Shown here: positions 56,165-64,000 of the stretch, in pieces
Layout of the letters: the number at the start of each line of letters is the position of its first letter
Numbering within the stretch: position 1 is the first letter of the stretch
DNA from: Streptomyces rishiriensis
GTDB taxonomy: Bacteria > Actinomycetota > Actinomycetes > Streptomycetales > Streptomycetaceae
Assembly (NCBI RefSeq): GCF_003112535.1
Contig: NZ_BEWA01000002.1
Coordinates: 186,001 to 250,000 of the forward strand
Direction of reading: 5' to 3'
Length of the DNA: 64,000 nt
Position numbers and translations under genes: made by a program
Notes under the pieces: generated by a model
Databases searched by the model: none
The model's input: the letters and a program-made list of their open reading frames with translations, nothing else
What the model was told of the DNA's origin: nothing

Positions 56165-57505
56165 ATGCCCCGCCGGCTTCATCTCAACGCCTTCCTCATG
56201 AACACCGGTCACCACGAGGCCTCGTGGCGGCTGCCCGAGAGCGATCCCCACGCCCATGTGGAGCTGGACCACTACGTCCGCCTGGCCCGGACCGCCGAGC
56301 GCGGCGGCTTCGACTCGCTGTTCCTCGCCGACAGCCCGCAGCTGTGGGGCGACATCGCCCAGCGGCCGGCCGGCGCGCTGGAGCCGCTCACCCTGCTCAC
56401 CGCGCTGGCGACGGCCACCGAGCACATCGGCCTGATCGCCACCGCGTCCACCTCCTACAACTCCCCCTACAACCTGGCCCGCAGGTTCGCCTCGCTGGAC
56501 ATCATCAGCGGCGGCCGGGCGGGCTGGAACATCGTCACCACGGCGGGTGCGGAGGCCGCGCGCAACTTCGGCCTCGACGCCGAGCCCGCGCACGCCGAGC
56601 GCTACGCCCGTGCCGCCGAGTTCCTCGACGTGGCGCTCAAGCTCTGGGACAGCTGGGAGGACGACGCCATCGTCGCCGACAAGGCGACCGGCGTCTGGGG
56701 CGACGACGACAAGGTCCACCCGCCCCGGCACCGGGGAACGTACTTCAGCGTCGAGGGCGCCCTCAACGTCCCCCGGTCGCCGCAGGGTTACCCGCTCCTG
56801 GTGCAGGCGGGGTCGAGCGAGGACGGCAAGGCCTTCGCGGCCCGGTACGCGGAGGCGGTGTTCACCGCGCAGCAGACGCTCGCCGACGCGCAGGCGTTCT
56901 ACGCGGACCTCAAGGCGCGGGCCGAGGCGGAGGGCCGCGACCCCGACCACGTCAAGGTGCTGCCCGGCATCGTGCCGGTGGTCGGCTCGACCGAGGCGGA
57001 GGCGCGGGCGGAAGAGCGCGTCCTGGAGGACCGCATCGTGTACACGCACGGGGTGCGGCGCCTGGAGCAACTGCTCCAACTGGGCCCTGGCACGCTGGAG
57101 TTGGATGCTCCACTGCCCGCCGATCTGCCGCCCGAGGACGCCATCGAGGGCGCCAAGAGCCGCTACACCCTGATCGTGGAGCTGGCCCGGCGGGAACGGC
57201 TCACGGTGCGGCAGCTGGTCGGGCGGCTCGGCGGCGGGCGCGGGCACCTCACCTTCGCGGGCACGCCCGAGCAGGTCGCCGACGCGATCGAGACCTGGTT
57301 CACCCGTGGCGCCGCCGACGGCTTCAACATCATGCCCGCGGTTCTGCCGTCCGGTCTCGACGCCTTCGTCGACCACGTCGTGCCGCTCCTGCGCGCCCGC
57401 GGCCTGCTGCGCGCCGGCTACGGCCCGCGCACGACCCTGCGCGAGAGGTACGGCCTCCCGCGCCCCGCCAACCAGTACGTCAGCCCCGCGCTCGCCACCG
57501 TCTGA
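56165..57505 (+). CDS. FMN-dependent LLM-class monooxygenase (NtaA/SnaA/DszA family)
   Basis: A 446-residue protein with a GAAGGA site before the ATG. It has LHLNAFLMNTGHHEASWRLP at the start, FDSLFLADSPQLWG, SYNSPYNLARRFASLDIISGGRAGWNIVTTAG near residue 100 and GYPLLVQAGSSEDGKAFAA near 205. These mark the NTA monooxygenase subgroup, whose members oxidise nitrilotriacetate, dibenzothiophene sulfone and related sulfur compounds with reduced FMN. In this operon a sulfonate or sulfone is the likely substrate. No flavin reductase gene is adjacent, so the reduced FMN must come from elsewhere. Confidence 0.87.
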   Translation: MPRRLHLNAFLMNTGHHEASWRLPESDPHAHVELDHYVRLARTAERGGFDSLFLADSPQLWGDIAQRPAGALEPLTLLTALATATEHIGLIATASTSYNSPYNLARRFASLDIISGGRAGWNIVTTAGAEAARNFGLDAEPAHAERYARAAEFLDVALKLWDSWEDDAIVADKATGVWGDDDKVHPPRHRGTYFSVEGALNVPRSPQGYPLLVQAGSSEDGKAFAARYAEAVFTAQQTLADAQAFYADLKARAEAEGRDPDHVKVLPGIVPVVGSTEAEARAEERVLEDRIVYTHGVRRLEQLLQLGPGTLELDAPLPADLPPEDAIEGAKSRYTLIVELARRERLTVRQLVGRLGGGRGHLTFAGTPEQVADAIETWFTRGAADGFNIMPAVLPSGLDAFVDHVVPLLRARGLLRAGYGPRTTLRERYGLPRPANQYVSPALATV

Positions 57506-57518
57506 AAGGACCCCCGCC

Positions 57519-58409
57519 ATGTCCCTCCACCTCCGCAAGGTCACCGCGAACATCGGCGCCCACGTCAGCGGCGTCGACCTCGCCCGGCCCCTCGACGAGG
57601 AGACCCGTTCCGCGCTGCGCGAGGCGCTCAACGTCCACAAGGCCCTGGTCTTCGACGACGTGCACCTCGACGACGAGGGCCAGCAGGCCTTCGTCCGTCA
57701 CTTCGGCGACGTCACCACCGCCCACCCGACCGTGGCGGCCGTCGACGGGGCTCCGAACGTGCTGCCCGTCGACAGCGAGCAGGGCATCGCCAACCACTGG
57801 CACACCGACGTGACGTTCGTCCTCAACCCGCCGCAGGCCAGCACCCTGCGCAGCATCACGGTCCCGCCGTACGGCGGCGAGACGCTGATCGCCAGCTCGG
57901 CGGCGGCCTACCGGCAACTGCCGGAGCCCCTGCGGGCGCTGGCGGACGACCTGTGGGCCGAGCACACCAACGACTACGACTACGCGGTGCCCGCGGAGGA
58001 GATCGACGAGCAGCAGGCCGCCCAGCGCGCCCGCTTCACGTCCATCAAGTTCCGCACCGTCCATCCCGTCGTCCGCGTCCATCCGCTGACCGGCGAACGC
58101 GGCCTGTTCATCGGCGGGTTCGCGCAGCGGATCGTGGGTCTGTCGGTGGGCGAGTCCCGCAGGATCCTCGACCTGCTGCAGTCCTACGTCACCCGGCCGG
58201 AGAACGTTCTGCGCCACCGTTGGTCGGAGAACCAGCTGGTCCTGTTCGACAACCGCATCACCCAGCACTACGCCGTCGACAACTACGACCGGCAGCCGCG
58301 CCGGCTGCACCGGGTGACCGTCGCCGGCGACGTCCCGGTCGGCGTCGAGGGCAAGGAGAGCTACTCGATCGAGGGGGACGCGGCGCACTACACGTCCGTA
58401 GCGGCGTAA
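57519..58409 (+). CDS. TauD/TfdA-family 2-oxoglutarate-dependent dioxygenase
   Basis: A 296-residue protein. Iron ligands are His95 and Asp97 in HWHTDVTF and a distal His near 249 in TQHYAVDNY; an Arg after it (RRLHRVT) binds 2-oxoglutarate. TauD releases sulfite from taurine, and relatives act on alkylsulfonates or sulfates. It starts 13 nt after the monooxygenase and ends the operon before a hairpin. Confidence 0.92.
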   Translation: MSLHLRKVTANIGAHVSGVDLARPLDEETRSALREALNVHKALVFDDVHLDDEGQQAFVRHFGDVTTAHPTVAAVDGAPNVLPVDSEQGIANHWHTDVTFVLNPPQASTLRSITVPPYGGETLIASSAAAYRQLPEPLRALADDLWAEHTNDYDYAVPAEEIDEQQAAQRARFTSIKFRTVHPVVRVHPLTGERGLFIGGFAQRIVGLSVGESRRILDLLQSYVTRPENVLRHRWSENQLVLFDNRITQHYAVDNYDRQPRRLHRVTVAGDVPVGVEGKESYSIEGDAAHYTSVAA

Positions 58410-58445
58410 CCACGCTGCGCGTCCGGCCCGTCCGGATGGTGGGCG

Positions 58446-58469
58446 GCCCCTCCGTGCGCACGGAGGGGC
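58446..58469 (+). terminator. Hairpin after the TauD-like gene
   Basis: A perfect 11-bp stem (58446-58456 with 58459-58469) lies 36 nt past the stop. It may end the operon or lower read-through into the permease gene. Confidence 0.65.
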
Positions 58470-58520
58470 TGCCCACACTGTGGGCGTTTTGCCCATCTCA
58501 CCCCTTGGACGAGCCGCACC

Positions 58521-59906
58521 ATGCCCAGCACCACCGTCAGCACTCCGCCGGAGCCGGACGCCGCCCTGTCCCACGGCCTCAAGCAGCGCCATCTGTCGAT
58601 GATCGCCCTGGGCGGCGTCATCGGCGCGGGCCTCTTCGTCGGTTCGGGGGCGGGCATCGCCGCCGCCGGGCCGTCGATCGTCCTGGCCTACGCGCTCTCC
58701 GGGCTTCTCGTGATGCTGGTGATGCGGATGCTGGGCGAGATGTCCGCCGCGCATCCCTCGTCGGGCTCGTTCTCGGCGCACGCCGAGCGGGCGTTCGGCC
58801 CCTGGGCGGGTTTCACCGTGGGGTGGGCCTTCTGGGTGCTGCTGTGCACGGCCGTCGGCCTGGAGGGCATCGGCGCCGCGAAGATCGTCACGGGCTGGCT
58901 GCCGGGCACTCCGGAGTGGGCCTGGACGGGGCTGTTCGTGCTCGTGTTCTGCGGGGCGAACCTGGCCGCCGTGAAGAACTTCGGCGAGTTCGAGTTCTGG
59001 TTCGCCGCCCTGAAGGTCGGCGCCATCACCCTGTTCCTGACGCTGGGCGTGCTCGCCGTCGCCGGGGTGCTGCCGGGCACGGACTCCCCGGGGGCGTCGA
59101 ACCTGGGCGAGGTGTTCCCGCACGGCAGCGAGGGCCTGGTCGTCGGGCTGCTCGCCTCGGTCTTCGCGTACGGCGGTCTGGAGACGGTCACCATCGCGGC
59201 CGCCGAGTCGGAGGACCCGGTCAGGGGCGTGGCGAGCGCGGTCCGTACGGCGATGTGGCGCATCGCGGTGTTCTACGTGGGCTCGATGGCGGTCATCGTC
59301 ACCCTCGTTCCCTGGGACTCCGCGGCGGTCGTCGAGAAGGGCCCGTACGTGGCCGCCCTCGACCGTCTCGGCATCCCCGCCGCCGGACAGATCATGAACG
59401 TGGTCGTGCTGGCCGCGCTGCTCAGCGCGATGAACGCGAACGTCTACGGCGCCTCGCGGATCGCGTACTCGCTGGTGGCGCGGGGGCAGGGGCCGAAGGC
59501 GCTGGGCTGGGTGTCGGGGGGCGCGCCGCGGATCGCGGTGCTGGCCTCGTGCGTCTTCGGGTTCGGGTGCGTGGCGCTGAGCCACTGGCGGCCGGACGAC
59601 GTCTTCCCCTGGCTGCTGAACATGATCGGCGCGGTGATCCTGGTGGTCTGGATCTTCATCGCGCTCTCGCAGCTGCGGCTGCGCGGCCGGCTGGAGCGCG
59701 AGGCGCCCGAGCGGCTGGTCGTGCGGATGTGGGCGTTCCCGGTGCTGACATGGGTGGCGCTGGCGGGTATGGCCGCGATTCTCGTGCTGATGGCGCGGGA
59801 GCCGGGGACCCGGGTCCAGCTGTACTGGTCGGGCGGGATGACGTCGTTTCTGGCGCTCGTCGGCCTCGTCCGGCAGCGGCGGCGCACCACCGTCCGACCT
59901 GCCTGA
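58521..59906 (+). CDS. Amino-acid permease (APC superfamily)
   Basis: A 461-residue protein with twelve helices. LSMIALGGVIGAGLFVGSGAGIAAAGPS is near residue 27 and LGEMSAAHPSSGSFSAHAERAFG follows; both are nearly the same as in the permease at 46032, so the two are paralogues. It lies on the strand of the sulfur operon but after a hairpin. It may import a sulfur amino acid, which is inference from position only. Confidence 0.85.
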   Translation: MPSTTVSTPPEPDAALSHGLKQRHLSMIALGGVIGAGLFVGSGAGIAAAGPSIVLAYALSGLLVMLVMRMLGEMSAAHPSSGSFSAHAERAFGPWAGFTVGWAFWVLLCTAVGLEGIGAAKIVTGWLPGTPEWAWTGLFVLVFCGANLAAVKNFGEFEFWFAALKVGAITLFLTLGVLAVAGVLPGTDSPGASNLGEVFPHGSEGLVVGLLASVFAYGGLETVTIAAAESEDPVRGVASAVRTAMWRIAVFYVGSMAVIVTLVPWDSAAVVEKGPYVAALDRLGIPAAGQIMNVVVLAALLSAMNANVYGASRIAYSLVARGQGPKALGWVSGGAPRIAVLASCVFGFGCVALSHWRPDDVFPWLLNMIGAVILVVWIFIALSQLRLRGRLEREAPERLVVRMWAFPVLTWVALAGMAAILVLMAREPGTRVQLYWSGGMTSFLALVGLVRQRRRTTVRPA

Positions 59907-59968
59907 CCTGCCTCTCCCGGGCCCTCGCGTGGACGCCACACGGGGGCCTGCTTGTCGCCGACGCGCAC

Positions 59969-59985
59969 TTGCAAGTAACTTGCAA
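59969..59985. promoter_or_regulatory. Two TTGCAA boxes 11 bp apart
   Basis: TTGCAA occurs at 59969-59974 and 59980-59985 inside ACTTGCAAGTAACTTGCAATAAGT, an A/T island in very GC-rich DNA. Each box is palindromic and the spacing is one helical turn, as in operator sites. Yet both flanking genes end here, so its target is unclear. Confidence 0.45.
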
Positions 59986-60070
59986 TAAGTCGCACGCCTG
60001 CGAGGGCCTGCGCCGGCGTCCTGCCTCGTGATCGTCTTCTCACCTTCACACCGGCAGACGGAAAGAAGGA

Positions 60071-60101
60071 AGCCCCCGTGAGGACGTGACTCACGGGGGC
60101 T
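60071..60101. terminator. Bidirectional terminator between the permease and the DsbA-like gene
   Basis: A 12-bp stem (60071-60082 with 60090-60101) and a 7-nt loop lie between convergent genes. Confidence 0.8.
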
Positions 60102-60169
60102 CTCCGGTGGACGACCGGCCCCCTCCGCGGGACCAGGTCCTTCGACGGCGCGGGCGACCGGCCCGGCCG

Positions 60170-60814
60170 TCACAGGTTGCTGAAGTCCGGGCCCTTGGTG
60201 CGGCTGCGCTTGAGCTCGTAGAAGCCGGGCACCGAGGCGACGGCGACGGTGCCGTCCCACAGACGGGCGGCCTCCTCGCCCTTGGGCGCCGGGGTGACGA
60301 CCGGGCCGAAGAACGCGATCTGCTCGCCGTCCGGGCCGGGCACGGCGATGACGGGGGTGCCGACGTCCTGGCCGACCTTCTCGATGCCCTCCTTGTGCGA
60401 GGCGCGCAGCTCGGCGTCGAACTCGAAGTCCTCCTGGTCGGCGTAGTCGATCAGGTCGGAGGGCAGACCGACGTCGGCGAGCGCGCCGGCGATGGCCTCC
60501 AGGGTGGGACCCTCGCCCTTGTTGTGGATGCGGGTGCCGAGCGCGGTGTAGAGCGGGCCGAGGACGTCCGCACCGTGCTTCTGCGCGGCGGCCGCGACCA
60601 CGCGGACCGGCTTCCACGCCTTGTTCTCCAGGAAGTCCCGGTACTCCTCGGGCAGCTCCTCGAGCCGGTCCTCGTTGAGGACGGACAGGCTCATCAGATG
60701 CCAGTGGACCTCGATGTCACGGACCTTCTCCACTTCCAGCACCCAGCGCGACGTCATCCAGGCCCAGGGGCAGGACGGGTCGAACCAGAAGTCGACGGGG
60801 GTCTTCTCCGGCAT
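60170..60814 (-). CDS. DsbA-family protein, mycothiol-dependent nitroreductase relative
   Basis: A 214-residue thioredoxin-fold protein with a long helical insert. WFDPSCPWAWMTSRW at residues 10-24 matches the Rv2466c group, which uses mycothiol, but the second Cys of the usual CPWC is Ala here (Cys15, Ala18). GTPVIAVPG near residue 150 is the cis-Pro loop. It is cytoplasmic, with no signal peptide. A single-Cys, mycothiol-linked mechanism is likely. The start follows an AGAGG site at a normal distance. Confidence 0.85.
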   Translation of the reverse strand: MPEKTPVDFWFDPSCPWAWMTSRWVLEVEKVRDIEVHWHLMSLSVLNEDRLEELPEEYRDFLENKAWKPVRVVAAAAQKHGADVLGPLYTALGTRIHNKGEGPTLEAIAGALADVGLPSDLIDYADQEDFEFDAELRASHKEGIEKVGQDVGTPVIAVPGPDGEQIAFFGPVVTPAPKGEEAARLWDGTVAVASVPGFYELKRSRTKGPDFSNL

Positions 60815-60968
60815 GTCTCTCCTCAGAGATCCTCAAGCAGACAGGGCTTTCCCCACTGAACACCGCGGTCCGTGCCGCGCATTCCCTGCTGCCGCACGTC
60901 AGGGGCGCATGGCAGGATCGCTCCTGTCCACCGCACCCATGCGCTGACGCAGTGAGGGAGTACCGCCC

Positions 60969-63551
60969 GTGCCCGGTGAGAACCTGTCCCGCGACGAGGC
61001 CCGCGAGCGGGCGGCCCTGCTGTCCGTCGACGGGTACGACGTGTCCCTCGACGTCCGCTCGGCGGTGGGCGAGCGGGCCGCGGAGACGGAGCCGCGCACC
61101 TTCCGGTCGGTCACCACCATCCGCTTCCGCTGCAACGAGCCGGGCGCGTCCAGCTTCGCCGACCTCGTGGCGCCGAGTGTGACGTCGGTGTCCCTGAACG
61201 GCCGCGACCTCGACCCGGGCGAGGTCTTCGACGGCTCCCGGATCCTGCTGGACGACCTGGCCGCGGAGAACGAGCTGATCGTCGACGCCCGCTGCGCCTA
61301 CTCCCGCTCCGGCGAGGGCCTGCACCGCTTCGTCGACCCGGAGGACGGCGAGGTCTATCTCTACACGCAGTACGAGCCGGCCGACTCGCGCCGGGTGTTC
61401 GCGTGCTTCGAGCAGCCGGACCTGAAGGCCCCCTTCCGCTTCGAGGTGCGCGCGCCCGAGGAGTGGACGGTGTGGAGCAACGGCGTCGGCGAGCGCGCGG
61501 ACGGGGTCTGGCGGTTCGCGGAGACGAAGCCGATCTCCACCTACATCACCTGCGTCGTGGCCGGCCCGTACCACTACGTGACCGACGCCTACACGCGCGA
61601 CCTGGGCGACGGCACGACCCTGGAGATCCCGCTCGGCGCGATGTGCCGCAAGGGCCTGGCCCCCTACTTCGAGGCCGACGACGTCTTCCTGATCACCAAG
61701 CAGGGGCTGGACTTCTTCCACGACCACTTCGACTACCCGTACCCCTTCGGGAAGTACGACCAGGCGTTCGTGCCCGAGTACAACCTCGGCGCGATGGAGA
61801 ACCCGGGCCTGGTGACCTTCCGCGAGGAGTACGTCTTCCGCGGGAAGGTGACGCGGGCGTCCTACGAGGCGCGGGCGAACGTCATCCTGCACGAGATGGC
61901 GCACATGTGGTTCGGCGACCTGGTCACCATGGTGTGGTGGGACGACCTGTGGCTGAAGGAGTCCTTCGCGGACTTCATGGGAACCTTCGCGAACGTCGGC
62001 GCGACCCGCTTCTCCGACGCCTGGATCACCTTCGCCAACCGCCGCAAGGCGTGGGCCTACCGCGCCGACCAGCTCCCCTCCACGCATCCGATCACCGCCG
62101 ACATCCGCGACCTGCAGGACGCCAAGCTCAACTTCGACGGCATCACCTACGCCAAGGGCGCCAGCGTGCTGAAGCAGCTGGTGGCCTACGTCGGCCAGGA
62201 CGCGTTCCTGGAGGGCGCCCGCCGCTACTTCAAGCGGCACGCGTACGGCAACACGCGCCTGGGCGACCTGCTGTCGGTGCTCGGGGAGACCAGCGGCCGG
62301 GACATGGCCGGCTGGTCGCGGTCCTGGCTGCAGACAGCGGGCGTGAACTCGCTGACCCCGCAGGTGCTGCTGGACCCACAGGGCAGGATCGACGAGCTCG
62401 CCGTGCTCCAGGAGGCGGCCGAGACGCATCCCGAGCTGCGGCCGCACCGGGTGGCGATCGGCCTGTACCGCCGCGAGGGCGACCGGGTCGTGCGGTACGC
62501 GCGCGCCGAGGCCGACGTCGACGGCCCGCGCACGGTGATCACCGAGCTGGCCGGGGAGGAGGCGCCCGACCTGGTGCTGGTCAACGACGACGACCTCACC
62601 TACTGCAAGATCCGTTTCGACGAGACCTCGCTGGCCACGCTGCGCGCACACCTGGGCGACCTGACCGACCCGCTGGCCCGCGCGCTGTGCTGGTCGGCGC
62701 TGTGGAACCTGACCCGGGACGCCCTGCTGCCCGCCGCCGACTTCGTGGACCTGGTGACGCGTTTCGCGCACCGCGAGTCCGACATCGGCGTCCTGCAGAT
62801 GCTGCACGCCTGGGCGGAGTCGGCGCTGGTGCACTACGCGCCGCAGGACTGGCGGCCGGCGGGCGAGAAGGCGCTGGCCCGGGTCGCCGTGCGCGATCTG
62901 CGGGCGGCCGAGCCGGGCAGCGGACACCAGCTGGCCTGGGCGCGCTTCTTCGCGTCGGTCGCGTCGTCCGCGACGGACCTGGAGCTGCTGCGGGGCCTGC
63001 TGGACGGCACCGCGAAGATCGACGGCCTGGAGGTGGACCAGGAACTGCGCTGGGCGTTCCTGGAGCCGCTCACGGCGCACGGCGTGGCGGACGAGTCGGC
63101 GCTGGCGGCCGAACTGGCCCGCGACGACACCGCGTCCGGCAAGCGCCACCAGGTCCGCTGTCTGGCCGCCCGTCCGTCGGCGGCCGTCAAGGCGCAGGCG
63201 TGGGCCCAGCTGACGGAGTCGGACACGCTGTCCAACGCGCTGGCGGAGGCGACGATCGCGGGGTTCGCCCAGCCCTCGCAGCGCGAACTGCTCGCGCCGT
63301 ACGCGCAGAAGTACTTCGCGGCGATCGAGCGGATCTGGGACGAGCGGTCCATCCAGAGCGCGATGAACGTCGTCAGGGGCCTGTTCCCCTCGCTCCTGGA
63401 CTCGCCGCAGACGCTGGCGGCGACCGACGCCTGGCTGGCGGCGCACGAGTCGGCGGCCCCGGCGCTGCGGCGGCTGGTGCTGGAGGCGCGGGACGACCTG
63501 GCACGGTCGCTGCGGGCGCAGGCGTACGGCGCGGAGGCCGCGGCCCCCTGA
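60969..63551 (+). CDS. pepN: Aminopeptidase N (M1 metallopeptidase)
   Basis: An 860-residue protein with a GTG start 9 nt after GGGAG. The exopeptidase motif GAMENPG is near residue 274. Zinc ligands are in HEMAH at 308-312 with the Glu of KESFADF about 19 residues later. The helical ERAP1-like C-terminal domain fills about 530-860. It removes N-terminal residues from peptides in the cytoplasm. A T-tailed terminator follows. Confidence 0.95.
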   Translation: MPGENLSRDEARERAALLSVDGYDVSLDVRSAVGERAAETEPRTFRSVTTIRFRCNEPGASSFADLVAPSVTSVSLNGRDLDPGEVFDGSRILLDDLAAENELIVDARCAYSRSGEGLHRFVDPEDGEVYLYTQYEPADSRRVFACFEQPDLKAPFRFEVRAPEEWTVWSNGVGERADGVWRFAETKPISTYITCVVAGPYHYVTDAYTRDLGDGTTLEIPLGAMCRKGLAPYFEADDVFLITKQGLDFFHDHFDYPYPFGKYDQAFVPEYNLGAMENPGLVTFREEYVFRGKVTRASYEARANVILHEMAHMWFGDLVTMVWWDDLWLKESFADFMGTFANVGATRFSDAWITFANRRKAWAYRADQLPSTHPITADIRDLQDAKLNFDGITYAKGASVLKQLVAYVGQDAFLEGARRYFKRHAYGNTRLGDLLSVLGETSGRDMAGWSRSWLQTAGVNSLTPQVLLDPQGRIDELAVLQEAAETHPELRPHRVAIGLYRREGDRVVRYARAEADVDGPRTVITELAGEEAPDLVLVNDDDLTYCKIRFDETSLATLRAHLGDLTDPLARALCWSALWNLTRDALLPAADFVDLVTRFAHRESDIGVLQMLHAWAESALVHYAPQDWRPAGEKALARVAVRDLRAAEPGSGHQLAWARFFASVASSATDLELLRGLLDGTAKIDGLEVDQELRWAFLEPLTAHGVADESALAAELARDDTASGKRHQVRCLAARPSAAVKAQAWAQLTESDTLSNALAEATIAGFAQPSQRELLAPYAQKYFAAIERIWDERSIQSAMNVVRGLFPSLLDSPQTLAATDAWLAAHESAAPALRRLVLEARDDLARSLRAQAYGAEAAAP

Positions 63552-63618
63552 CCGACTGACCTTTGGCCATGAATTCCGCGCGCGGTCACCGTTACGGAAT
63601 TCAGTCAATCCCACCCGT

Positions 63619-63653
63619 AACCCCTGGCGCCCCCGATCGGGACCAGGGGTTTT
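63619..63653 (+). terminator. Terminator of pepN with T-run
   Basis: Arms AACCCCTGG (63619-63627) and its complement (63643-63651) are followed by TTTT, one of the few classic intrinsic terminators here. A further weak dyad, GAATTCCG/CGGAATTC (63571-63578 and 63595-63602), lies before it. Confidence 0.7.
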
Positions 63654-63696
63654 CGGTGCCTACTCGGCATCCGAACACCCGTCCTTTAGGGCTGGC

Positions 63697-63725
63697 TTGT
63701 CCGGGTTTGTCGACGAGCGTGTAAC
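63697..63725 (+). promoter_or_regulatory. Likely promoter of the right-edge gene
   Basis: TTGTCC (63697-63702), a 17-nt spacer and TGTAAC (63720-63725) lie 39 nt before the ATG at 63765. Confidence 0.4.
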
Positions 63726-63764
63726 AGGCGTTAGGGGGCCCGCCGGACGCGGAATCCCCGTTGC

Positions 63765-64000
63765 ATGAACCACAACACCCCGCTCCCCCAGGTTCCCCCG
63801 GCGTCCCCCCGCTCCGTCCGCCGTCTGCCGGACGTCCGGCGCCGAGTCACCACGGCGGCCCAGCTGCGCGTCCAGGGCGTCGCGCCCGCCGAGGCGAACG
63901 AGCAGTGCCGCCCCGGCGGGCCCTGGCAGCAGATCCTCCCGGGCGTGTACCTGCTCCACCCGGGCCCGCCGACCAGCGAGGAGCGGTTGCACGCGGTGCT
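63765..64000 (+). CDS. Partial gene, AbiEi-like N-terminal region, function uncertain
   Basis: The first 78 residues are visible; the gene continues past the edge. VTTAAQLRVQGVAPAEANEQCRPG and WQQILPGVYLLHPGPPTSEERLHAVL resemble the start of 'AbiEi-like' proteins of actinobacteria: a small winged-helix-like domain read as 'a rule for when the DNA arm turns', then a tract before a nuclease-like fold. No catalytic residue is in view. The N-terminal 20 residues are Pro/Arg-rich and likely flexible. Confidence 0.6.
   Translation, partial: MNHNTPLPQVPPASPRSVRRLPDVRRRVTTAAQLRVQGVAPAEANEQCRPGGPWQQILPGVYLLHPGPPTSEERLHAV

Noticed and set aside
60717..63614. A 965-residue open frame on the minus strand opposite pepN
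   Set aside because: It is Arg/Val/Gln-rich shadow sequence with no motif; pepN on the other strand has all catalytic residues.

Overview
The window is high-GC DNA with codon use, gene content and gene order typical of a Streptomyces chromosome. The run rne - rodA/mrdA - mreDCB - ndk - folC - valS - clpX - clpP2/clpP1 - tig - tRNA-Pro - tRNA-Gly - nei - rpiB - pepN is a conserved chromosomal core backbone of this genus. Most of it is read from the minus strand between 0 and 38 kb. I infer the genus from content and synteny; no 16S gene is present.

Region by region (1-4.9 kb): a four-gene minus-strand operon for a cell-surface glycan. In transcription order it holds a DegT-type sugar aminotransferase, a Gfo/Idh-type sugar dehydrogenase, a TarS/TarP-like glycosyltransferase and an NDP-sugar dehydrogenase cut by the window edge. 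4.9-11.4 kb: a very large RNase E/G with repeated Arg-rich motifs, a radical-SAM partner protein (DUF2344) and an unusual repeat membrane protein. 11.4-16.8 kb: an accessory island. A serine-integrase element of about 5.0 kb has inserted into the 3' end of the long radical SAM gene, has replaced the last about 32 codons of that gene with its own version, and has left the old 3' end stranded beside the integrase. Inside the island a VanZ-like membrane-protein gene is cut by a 1,370-bp IS5-type transposon that carries a passenger gene. Removing the transposon and one 3-bp target duplication restores the reading frame exactly.

16.7-38.7 kb: core genes for cell shape and elongation (rodA, mrdA, mreD, mreC, mreB), a CYTH-CHAD protein, ndk, folC, valS, the Clp protease (clpX, clpP2, clpP1), trigger factor and two tRNAs. 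Strong hairpin terminators mark most operon ends. 38.8-50.6 kb: mixed single genes: small membrane proteins, an acyltransferase, an HD protein, a SpoIIE/PP2C phosphatase, an Eis-like acetyltransferase, a Nei-type DNA glycosylase, rpiB, an amino-acid permease, a Ser/Thr kinase and a divergent LPXTG-type surface protein.

50.6-60 kb: bioY and then what looks like a sulfur-acquisition locus. It contains a ROK regulator, an ABC importer (binding lipoprotein, permease, ATPase), an FMN-dependent monooxygenase, a TauD-like dioxygenase and a permease. Two very short Cys-containing leader ORFs, too short for ordinary gene calling, precede the regulator and the transporter operon; I read them as cysteine-responsive attenuator peptides. 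60-64 kb: a DsbA-like mycothiol nitroreductase relative, pepN and a partial gene at the right edge.

The most interesting signals are the re-coded radical SAM gene at the integration site, the transposon with an inner and an outer terminus enclosing a passenger gene, and the paired leader peptides of the sulfur locus.
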